Assembly: GCA_965652565.1 (NCBI GenBank)
Contig: CBFGWL010000084.1
Location: 1-12,297, forward strand
Direction: 5' to 3'
Source of the DNA: RSA11 sp965652565
GTDB taxonomy: Bacteria > Actinomycetota > Thermoleophilia > Solirubrobacterales > 70-9
Length of the DNA: 12,297 bases
The notes under the pieces are model-generated. The model saw nothing but the letters and a program-made list of their open reading frames with translations. It ran no database searches and was not told the DNA's origin. This document shows positions 1-5,532 of this stretch, piece after piece. Both the position numbers and the translations under genes were made by a program. Positions within the stretch are counted from its first letter, which is position 1; every line of letters begins with the position of its first letter.

Positions 1-252
1 CACGAGAGACGCTGCGAACCCGCACCCCCGCGACCTCTCTCCCTCTTACTTGCCCGTCAACCCGGCCCGAGCCCGCGCGCACGTTCCGGCCCCGCCGCCA
101 CCTACGCTCGTCTACCTGGCCCCGCGCCCGCGCAGCACGCCCCGGCCCCGCCGCCACTACCGCCGGGGTCGCGTGCAACCCGGCCCCGCGCCCGCTTACA
201 GGGAGCCGGTGACACGGTGTCAGCGAGCCGGTAAGGTGGGTCGAGGGACGCA
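1..252. other. Non-coding GC-rich leader with short repeats
   Basis: No convincing gene lies here; the open frames are low-complexity Pro/Arg/Ala translations that run into the aldehyde dehydrogenase start. The stretch has two interleaved short repeats: CCGGCCCCGCCGCCAC at 86-101 and again at 142-157, and GGCCCCGCGCCCGC at 118-131 and again at 182-195. GAGCCGGT occurs at 203-210 and 225-232, flanking the palindrome described separately. The region presumably contains the promoter of the downstream gene, but I cannot point to a reliable -35/-10 pair. Confidence 0.5.
210..222. promoter_or_regulatory. Operator-like palindrome TGACAC-g-GTGTCA
   Basis: Two perfect 6-bp half-sites are separated by one base, ending 30 bp before the aldehyde dehydrogenase ATG. 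Direct repeats GAGCCGGT lie on both sides (203-210, 225-232). Short, perfectly symmetric sites of this type close to a start codon are typical operators of dimeric helix-turn-helix repressors such as TetR-family proteins. The regulator is not in the window, so the protein bound is unknown. Symmetry and position are seen directly; the function is inferred. Confidence 0.5.
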
Positions 253-1818
253 ATGGAGCCGACCGCCACCAGCTCGCCCAAGGCCGACGCCGCCCGCGAG
301 GACGCGGACGCCGGCGCGCCCGAGAGCTTCGAGGTCCGGCGCCCCACCGACGGCTCGGTGATCCGCTCGGTGCCCGTCGACGGTCCCGGCGCCGTGCACG
401 CGACCGTCGAGCGCGTACGCGAGGCGCAAAAGGAGTGGGAGGCCATCGGTATCCGCGGCCGCACGCAGTGGCTGCACCGCTGGCGCGACTGGCTGCTCGA
501 CAACCGTGAGCCGATCACCGACGTCGTCCAGGAGGAGACCGGCAAGGTGCGCGGCGACGCGATGCTCGAATCCATCTACCTAGAGCTCGCGGTCAACTAC
601 TGGACCAAGGAGGGGCCGCGCTTCATCGCCGACGAGCACCCCCGTCCCACCCTGCTCATGGGACGCGCCAAACGCCTGCGGGTGCGCTACCGGCCCTACC
701 CGGTCGTCGGGATCATCAGCCCCTGGAACTTCCCGCTGATCCTCTCCGCCGGCGACGCGATCCCCGCGCTCACCGCGGGCGCGGCGGTCGTGATCAAGCC
801 GAGCGAGTTCACCCCGCTCGAGCTGATGGAGGTCGTCCGCGGCTGGCGCGAGATCGGCGCGCCCGATGTGCTCGCCGTCGTCAACGGCATGGCCGAGACC
901 GGCGGCGCGCTGGTCGACGCCGTCGACTACCTCGGCTTCACCGGCTCCGACCGCACCGGCCGGGCCGTGATGAAGCGCGCCGCCGAGACGCTCACGCCCG
1001 TGAGCCTCGAGCTCGGCGGCAAGGATCCAGCGGTCGTGCTGAGCGACGCCGACCTCGACCGCGCCGCGAACGCGGTCGCCTTCGGCGGCTTCATCAACAC
1101 CGGCCAGGTGTGCATGGCGATCGAGCGCGTCTACGTAGAGGAACCGGTCTACGACGAGTTCCTCACCAAGCTCGCGGCCAAGGTGCGCACGCTCAAGCAG
1201 GGTCAGGATGGTCCCGGTTACGGCTCCGACCAAGGCGCGATCACCTCACCGGCGCAGATCGAGATCATCGAGCGGCACGTCGAGGACGCGCGCGCGAAGG
1301 GCGCCCGGATTCTCACCGGCGGGCGCCGCGCGGAGGGACCGGGAGATTGGTACGAGCCCACCGTGGTCGCCGACGCAGACCACTCCATGCAGGTCATGGT
1401 CGACGAGACCTTCGGACCGGTGGTCGGCGTGATGAAGGTGGCCGACGAGGAGGAAGCCGTACGCATGGCCAACGACACGCGCTACGGGCTCTCGGCCTCG
1501 GTGTTCGCGAGCGAGGAGCGGGCGCAGCGGGTGGCCGAGCGGCTGGAGGCCGGCGCGGTGAACGTGAACGACGCCCTCATCAACTACTTCTTCCTCGAGG
1601 TGCCGATGGGCGGCTGGAAGGACTCGGGGATCGGCTGGCGCCACGGCGCCCCCGGCATCCGCAAGTACTGCCGCACCGAGACGATCGTCACGCCGCGGTT
1701 CCGCACCGCGAAGGACGAGCCCCTCTGGTACCCGTACACCGCCCGGCGCCGGCGACTGATCGACCGCGTCTACCGCGCCGTCAACGCGCGCGGCCTGAGG
1801 AATCGCCTGGGCCTCTGA
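253..1818 (+). CDS. NAD(P)-dependent aldehyde dehydrogenase (succinate-semialdehyde dehydrogenase-like)
   Basis: This 521-residue protein is a full-length member of the aldehyde dehydrogenase superfamily, which oxidises aldehydes to acids with NAD(P)+ in the cytoplasm. Family landmarks are all present: PWNFP at 157-161 with Asn159 of the oxyanion hole, the cofactor-binding Lys182 in IKPSE, FTGS at 229-232 (end of the Rossmann glycine motif), the general base Glu254 in LELGGKDP, the nucleophile Cys287 in GQVCMA, and ETFGPV at 385-390. A C-terminal tail of about 35 residues, rich in Arg, continues past the usual end; similar tails occur in actinobacterial GabD2-like succinate-semialdehyde dehydrogenases, but the substrate cannot be fixed from sequence. 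The ATG has a good ribosome binding site, GAGGGA at 243-248. It is the first gene of a pair with the GSDH gene, and an operator-like palindrome lies just upstream. Confidence 0.93.
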   Translation: MEPTATSSPKADAAREDADAGAPESFEVRRPTDGSVIRSVPVDGPGAVHATVERVREAQKEWEAIGIRGRTQWLHRWRDWLLDNREPITDVVQEETGKVRGDAMLESIYLELAVNYWTKEGPRFIADEHPRPTLLMGRAKRLRVRYRPYPVVGIISPWNFPLILSAGDAIPALTAGAAVVIKPSEFTPLELMEVVRGWREIGAPDVLAVVNGMAETGGALVDAVDYLGFTGSDRTGRAVMKRAAETLTPVSLELGGKDPAVVLSDADLDRAANAVAFGGFINTGQVCMAIERVYVEEPVYDEFLTKLAAKVRTLKQGQDGPGYGSDQGAITSPAQIEIIERHVEDARAKGARILTGGRRAEGPGDWYEPTVVADADHSMQVMVDETFGPVVGVMKVADEEEAVRMANDTRYGLSASVFASEERAQRVAERLEAGAVNVNDALINYFFLEVPMGGWKDSGIGWRHGAPGIRKYCRTETIVTPRFRTAKDEPLWYPYTARRRRLIDRVYRAVNARGLRNRLGL

Positions 1819-1819
1819 C

Positions 1820-3019
1820 GTGCGGGCCGGCCGCGGGCACTCGCGGGGGGTGCGCTCGACGCTCACGACCGGCCTGCTCGCGCTCGCGGCGATCGCGCTC
1901 GGCACGGCGCTCGCGGGCGCGCAGGACACCGATCGCGGCCCAGGCGAGCCGAACACGCGTGGCGGCAACGGCCTGCGGCTCGCGCTCGTCGGCAACTACG
2001 ACCAGCCGATGTACGCCCACGGGCCCAAGGGCGCTCGTGGGATCCTCTTCGTGGTCGAGCGTCGCGGCACGATCAAGGTCCGCCGCAACGGCCGCGACCG
2101 CGGCACCTTCCTCGATATCCGCAACCTGGTGAGCTGCTGCGAGGGCGAGCGCGGCCTGTTCTCGATCGCCTTCGCGAACTGGCGCAAGTCGCGCCGCTTC
2201 TACGTCTACTTCACCGACAAGCAGGGCGATCTGCGCATCGCTGAGTTCAAGCGCCGCAAGGGCAAGCCGCTGCGCGCGCTGAAGCGCTCCCGCCGCGACC
2301 TGCTCGACATCCGCCACCGCTCGTTCGCCAACCACAACGGCGGCCAGCTCCAGTGGGGACCCGACAACAAGCTCTACATCGCGACGGGCGACGGCGGCGG
2401 GAGCGGCGACCCGCTCGAGAACGCCCAAGACAAACGCAGCCTCCTCGGCAAGCTGCTGCGCATCAACCCCCTGCGCAAGTCGCGCAAGCGCCCCTACGGC
2501 ACGCCGGGCAACAACCCGTACGTCGGCAAGAAGGGGCGCAGCGAGATCTACGCCCGCGGCCTGCGCAACCCGTGGCGCTTCTCGTTCGACCGCAAGCGCA
2601 TCCTGATTGCCGACGTCGGCCAGAACCGCTGGGAGGAGGTCAACCTGAAGACGCTGCGCGGCGCGCGCAACGCCAACTTCGGCTGGGACGCCTTCGAGGG
2701 CACCGCGCGCTTCGAGGGGCCGCGTCCGGCGCGCCACGACAAGCCGATCCACACCTACAGCCACGGCGGCGGGCGCTGCTCGGTCACCGGCGGCTACGTG
2801 GTCCGCAAGCGCGCCCTGCGCCCGCTCCGCGGCCGGTACGTCTACGGCGATCTCTGCACCGGCGAGATCCGGAGCCTGCGTCCGAAGACCAGGGGTGGCG
2901 TTCGCGACCGCGCGACGGACCTGCCCGCCCAGCCGAGCCTCGTCAGCTTCGGGACGGACGCCCGCCGCAACGTCTACGTGGTGGCCGGCAACCGCGTCTA
3001 CAAGATCGCCCGCGGCTAG
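1820..3019 (+). CDS. Secreted PQQ-type glucose/sorbosone dehydrogenase-like protein (GSDH family)
   Basis: The 399-residue product has an N-terminal signal peptide (hydrophobic stretch about 15-34, AGA cleavage-like site) and a six-bladed beta-propeller of the GSDH/sGDH family, whose members oxidise sugars or other alcohols outside the membrane, usually with pyrroloquinoline quinone. Signatures are ERGLFSIAF (110-118), NHNGGQLQWGPDNKLYIATG (171-190) with His172 matching the catalytic base of soluble glucose dehydrogenase, RGLRNPWRFSFD (246-257), IADVGQNRWEEVN (263-275) and the final YVYGDLCTGEI (340-350). Cys106, Cys107, Cys320 and Cys346 lie where related secreted proteins carry disulfides. 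The GTG start is one base after the aldehyde dehydrogenase stop (TGA-c-GTG), which suggests co-transcription and translational coupling. An in-frame GTG at 1850 would leave a shorter, conventional signal peptide and is a real alternative. Substrate and cofactor are unproven; some family members are not enzymes. Confidence 0.88.
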   Translation: MRAGRGHSRGVRSTLTTGLLALAAIALGTALAGAQDTDRGPGEPNTRGGNGLRLALVGNYDQPMYAHGPKGARGILFVVERRGTIKVRRNGRDRGTFLDIRNLVSCCEGERGLFSIAFANWRKSRRFYVYFTDKQGDLRIAEFKRRKGKPLRALKRSRRDLLDIRHRSFANHNGGQLQWGPDNKLYIATGDGGGSGDPLENAQDKRSLLGKLLRINPLRKSRKRPYGTPGNNPYVGKKGRSEIYARGLRNPWRFSFDRKRILIADVGQNRWEEVNLKTLRGARNANFGWDAFEGTARFEGPRPARHDKPIHTYSHGGGRCSVTGGYVVRKRALRPLRGRYVYGDLCTGEIRSLRPKTRGGVRDRATDLPAQPSLVSFGTDARRNVYVVAGNRVYKIARG

Positions 3020-3054
3020 CGGTCGCAGTCGCGCGGTGTGTTGCGCCACGCGCA

Positions 3055-3132
3055 GCGCCTGAGACGAACTGGTTCCGATCGCCTAGGTTGCCGGGGGAAC
3101 GGCCTCCCGGCACCCTGGGCGACGGCAGGCGC
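3055..3132 (+). terminator. Long hairpin after the GSDH gene (terminator or structured RNA)
   Basis: The element starts 36 bases after the GSDH stop. An outer 7-bp stem GCGCCTG/CAGGCGC (3055-3061 with 3126-3132) encloses a 13-nt one-sided bulge and then an almost continuous stem: 3075-3077 with 3123-3125, 3079-3081 with 3120-3122, 3082-3087 with 3114-3119, and 3089-3097 with 3103-3112 (one bulged T at 3105), closing on the loop AACGG (3098-3102). Interruptions are the bulged A at 3078 and a T/C mismatch at 3088/3113. There is no U-run after it, but many actinobacterial terminators lack one. Its place after a two-gene unit favours termination; the large bulge leaves open a structured RNA. Confidence 0.45.
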
Positions 3133-3283
3133 CGCGGCCGCGGTGCAGTCACCGCAGCCGCGAGCGCCACCATCGCGGCGGAGGGCACCCCCCAGCGCCC
3201 CCGCCGGTGACCCCAACCCCCCGTCTTTCCCGAGCGATTGATCTCACGGTTCGGCAATGGTCACAGCGATCGGGTACGCGCGC

Positions 3284-3304
3284 ACCCGTAATCGACTACT
3301 GGAC
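3284..3304. repeat. Intergenic 21-bp element, copy 1
   Basis: The sequence ACCCGTA, then AT, then CGACTACTGGAC is repeated at 12202-12222 with GG in place of AT, giving 19 of 21 identical bases. This copy lies 32 bp before the hydrolase ATG. The left part also forms an inverted repeat with CGGGT at 3271-3275. The core GTAATCGACTAC is nearly palindromic. It may be a shared protein-binding site or a chance match; a 10-base portion (ACTACTGGAC) also occurs inside the aldehyde dehydrogenase gene, where it encodes part of the protein. Confidence 0.35.
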
Positions 3305-3336
3305 CGCACCCGGCGACTCCGACCCACGGGCGCGAT

Positions 3337-4224
3337 ATGCATGGGGACATGAGCGGGATCGTCGAACGCAATGCGGAGATCGCTGGGGTGGGCACGCGCG
3401 CCCTCGAGCTCCGGCCCGCGGATGCCAAATCGTCCGCGCTGCTGTTTCTGCACGGCTTCTCGGACTCGGCCGACACATGGCGACCACTACTCGAGCGCCT
3501 GCGCCGTACGCCGCGCGTTGCGCTCGCCGTGGATCTGCCGGGCTTCGGCCGGGCCGAGCGCCTCGATCGCGAGGCGGAGATCCTCCCGCAGCTCGACCGC
3601 TTCACTGCGGCCGCCATCGAACGCGCCGCCCACGACTCGCCCACGGGAGACGTGATCGTCGTCGGCAACTCGCTGGGCGGGTGCGTGGCGATGCGTGCTG
3701 CGGAGCGCGGCGGGCTCCCGATTGCGGGCATCGTTCCGATCGCGCCCGCGGGACTCGACATGGCGGGCTGGTTCGCCGCGATCGAGGGGGCCTGGGCGAT
3801 CCAGACGATCCTGCGCTCCCCCCTCCCCCTGCCCGACGCAGCCATCCGCGGCCTGGTCGGCGAGGCCTATAGGCGACTGGCCACGCATCGCCCGCGAGCG
3901 CTCGCCGCCGCACAGGTCGCCGCCTTCACCGGCCACGTGGCCACCAAGCGCGACGTCGTGCGCATCCTGGGCACGGGACGGCGCCTGCGCAGCGAGCTTG
4001 CGAGCCCGTTCGCGCTCGACCGGATCCGCTGCCCCGTGCTAGTGATCTGGGGCGAGCGCGACCGCATGGTGTTCCCAGCGGGCGCACAGCGCATCCTCGA
4101 CGAGGTCCCCGGCGCCCGTCTCGAGCTGATCCCCGAATGCGGCCACTGCCCCCAGATCGAGTGCCCCGACACGGTCGCCGCGCTGCTCCACGGGTTCACG
4201 GCGAAGGCGCGCACGCACGCGTAG
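3337..4224 (+). CDS. Alpha/beta-fold hydrolase
   Basis: The 295-residue protein has a complete alpha/beta-hydrolase core. HG at 39-40 in LLFLHGF forms the oxyanion hole, Ser112 in the nucleophile elbow GNSLGG (110-115) is the catalytic serine, Asp242 in IWGERDRMV is the acid, and His270 in PECGHCPQIE is the base. The stretch from about 140 to 225 between core strands is a helical cap that would shape the substrate pocket. There is no signal peptide, so it acts in the cytoplasm. It resembles the MhpC/epoxide hydrolase/esterase branch; a serine nucleophile argues against an epoxide hydrolase or haloalkane dehalogenase, which use Asp. The natural substrate cannot be told. Ribosome binding signals are weak; an in-frame ATG at 3349 would remove four residues. 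It is separated from both neighbours and probably has its own promoter. Confidence 0.88.
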   Translation: MHGDMSGIVERNAEIAGVGTRALELRPADAKSSALLFLHGFSDSADTWRPLLERLRRTPRVALAVDLPGFGRAERLDREAEILPQLDRFTAAAIERAAHDSPTGDVIVVGNSLGGCVAMRAAERGGLPIAGIVPIAPAGLDMAGWFAAIEGAWAIQTILRSPLPLPDAAIRGLVGEAYRRLATHRPRALAAAQVAAFTGHVATKRDVVRILGTGRRLRSELASPFALDRIRCPVLVIWGERDRMVFPAGAQRILDEVPGARLELIPECGHCPQIECPDTVAALLHGFTAKARTHA

Positions 4225-4278
4225 CCCGCTAGGGCGGATCCCGGTCCGCACCGCTCCGCAGGTTAGGGGTGGGCTCCC

Positions 4279-4327
4279 GATGCCACGCCGGGATCGCCGG
4301 GGCAACATTGCCGCCGCGCCCGGCATC
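4279..4327. repeat. Nested inverted repeat in the leader of the repeat-protein gene
   Basis: GATGCC at 4279-4284 is complementary to GGCATC at 4322-4327, and inside it GGCAA-ca-TTGCC (4301-4312) forms a second small symmetric unit. It lies 48-97 bases before the start codon at 4376, so it would sit in the untranslated leader or promoter. The arms between the two units pair only imperfectly in very GC-rich sequence, so the role is uncertain. A separate 5-bp hairpin, GCGGA/TCCGC at 4234-4249, follows the hydrolase stop and could end its transcript. Confidence 0.25.
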
Positions 4328-4375
4328 GCGCTGGGCGGATCGACGGAAGACACGAGCCAGGGAGGCCTCACTCAC

Positions 4376-5362
4376 ATGGACGGAAACGCACCGGAGGATC
4401 CGACGCGGGGGGAGCCGCGGAGCCACGCGGGCCTGCGCGGTGCGGTAGCAAGGCACATCCGCAACAACGTCTATGGGCTGCTCGCCCTCTTCATCGCGAT
4501 GGGAGGAACCGCGGTCGCGGCCAACACGGTCGGCCCCAAGGACATCAAGAAAAACGCGGTGCGTGCCAAGCACATCAAGGGCAAGCAGATCCGCGCCAAG
4601 CACATCAGGGGCAAGCAGATCCGCGCCAAGCACCTGGCGCCCGGGGCGGTGCGGGCGAAGCACCTGCAGGCGGGCGCAGTGTCGGCGGATCACATCGCGC
4701 CGGGGACCATCACCGGCGCGCACGTCGCCGCCGACTCGCTGACCGGGGCCCAGATCGACGAGTCCACGCTCACCGGGGTCCCGTTCAGCGGTCCGGCGGG
4801 CGGAGACCTCACCGGCAGCTTCCCGAACCCCGGCATCGCGAGCGCCGCCGTGACGAGCGGGAAGCTCGCCAACGGCGCGGTCACCGCCGACAAGCTGGCG
4901 GCGGGCTCGGTCGGCGGGACGGCCCTCGCGAACAACGCGGTGACACAGGCCAAGCTTGCGGACGGGGCCGTCGTCTCCGGGAAGATCGGCGCCGGCCAAG
5001 TCCAAGCCCAGCATCTGGCGAACGGGGTCGTCACCGAGCAAAAGCTCGCAGCCGACGTACTTGGCCTCGAGCAGGTCGAAGCCTCCAGCGATTACGACAG
5101 CGACGCGCTCAAGAGCGTGCAGGTTTCGTGCCCGGCCGGCAAGGAGGCGGTCGGCGGTGGCGCCGCGATCTCGACCAGCGAGACGGCCCAGTCCTGGAGC
5201 GGCGCAGCGAACATGGCCCTGAGTCAGTCCCGCCCACTCCGCAACACGGTCACGGGCCGGCTGCTCGGCTGGATCGCCGCCGCCCACGAACCCGGGGGCA
5301 TGCCCGATTACACGGGCAACTGGCGCGTGATCGCGTTTGCGATCTGCATGCGGATCCCGTAA
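4376..5362 (+). CDS. Membrane-anchored decapeptide-repeat surface protein, function unknown
   Basis: I choose the ATG at 4376 (328 residues) because GGGAGG at 4360-4365 lies ten bases before it; an upstream in-frame ATG at 4280 has no such site. After about 30 cytoplasmic residues comes a hydrophobic segment YGLLALFIAMGGTAVA (33-48), an anchor or uncleaved signal, so the rest is probably outside. Residues 61-137 are about seven and a half ten-residue repeats of the form (A/Q)(V/I)RAKH(I/L)xxG, grading into TxTGAxI. A linker GDLTGSFPNPGI (143-154) like those in phage tail-fibre and adhesin stalks follows, then seven more decapeptides (157-227) of the form xAVTxxKLAxG. A C-terminal domain (about 235-328) has two cysteines, Cys252 and Cys324. 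The regular periodicity suggests an elongated beta-helical stalk carrying a distal domain. Similar proteins are common in Thermoleophilia-like actinomycetes, and none that I know of has a proven role. Confidence 0.85.
   Translation: MDGNAPEDPTRGEPRSHAGLRGAVARHIRNNVYGLLALFIAMGGTAVAANTVGPKDIKKNAVRAKHIKGKQIRAKHIRGKQIRAKHLAPGAVRAKHLQAGAVSADHIAPGTITGAHVAADSLTGAQIDESTLTGVPFSGPAGGDLTGSFPNPGIASAAVTSGKLANGAVTADKLAAGSVGGTALANNAVTQAKLADGAVVSGKIGAGQVQAQHLANGVVTEQKLAADVLGLEQVEASSDYDSDALKSVQVSCPAGKEAVGGGAAISTSETAQSWSGAANMALSQSRPLRNTVTGRLLGWIAAAHEPGGMPDYTGNWRVIAFAICMRIP
4562..4636 (+). repeat. 30-bp in-frame tandem repeat inside the decapeptide-repeat gene
   Basis: Two 30-bp units, 4562-4591 and 4592-4621, differ at only two bases, and a third begins at 4622 (CGCGCCAAGCAC). 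They encode the decapeptide RAKHIKGKQI and its copy RAKHIRGKQI. The near-identity at DNA level contrasts with the diverged neighbouring repeats, which suggests recent duplication by slippage or unequal exchange and possible length variation between strains. Confidence 0.8.
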
Positions 5363-5532
5363 CCCCGCGACGCAGTTAACCACCCATAGCGTGGTCGCCT
5401 CCACGCCTGCTTGACAGAGACATGACGGAAGGCGCACGACGCAGACGGCCTGGGGCCCCCGCGCGTCGCAATTCGTCACATCTCGCCGCGGCAGGCGTGA
5501 ACCCGGACACCCCATAGGGGGCCCCAAATGGG
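5363..5532. other. Convergent intergenic region, possible bidirectional terminator
   Basis: The repeat-protein gene and the first LAL gene end towards each other across these 170 bases. A small hairpin ACCAC-ccatagc-GTGGT lies at 5379-5395, 16 bases after the + strand stop. At the other end CCCAT (5511-5515) and ATGGG (5528-5532) are inverted around a GGGGCCCC palindrome, abutting the LAL stop codon. GGGGCCCC also occurs at 5452-5459. These are plausible but weak terminators for the two converging transcripts; no U-runs are present. Confidence 0.3.

Larger units (their letters stand above)
3020..3336. other. 317-bp gene-free interval with hairpins
   Basis: No gene is supported between the GSDH stop and the hydrolase start. 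The left half is strongly structured: a long hairpin at 3055-3132, the palindrome CCGCGGCCGCGG at 3132-3143, and a 6-bp hairpin GCGGTG-cagt-CACCGC at 3140-3155. The right half is less structured and should contain the hydrolase promoter; the shared element at 3284-3304 sits 32 bp before the hydrolase ATG. I see no confident -35/-10 pair. Confidence 0.5.

Noticed and set aside
50..361. 103-residue open frame upstream of and into the aldehyde dehydrogenase
   Set aside because: Pro/Arg/Ala low-complexity translation, no ribosome binding site, overlaps a good start.
1781..3049. 422-residue open frame on the - strand opposite the GSDH gene
   Set aside because: Low-complexity Ala/Val/Arg translation complementary to a well-supported gene.
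3055..3155. Riboswitch assignment (cobalamin, c-di-AMP/ydaO, ykkC guanidine) for the hairpin region
   Set aside because: Short resemblances such as GGGGGAAC exist, but the conserved cores I know (for example the B12 box or the ydaO 3' core) are missing, and the element lies after a gene rather than directly before one.
5411..5517. TTGACA box followed by a 31-codon ORF (ATG at 5422)
   Set aside because: No matching -10 box, no ribosome binding site, the ATG lies too close to the box to be its product, and the peptide is Arg-rich and unremarkable.
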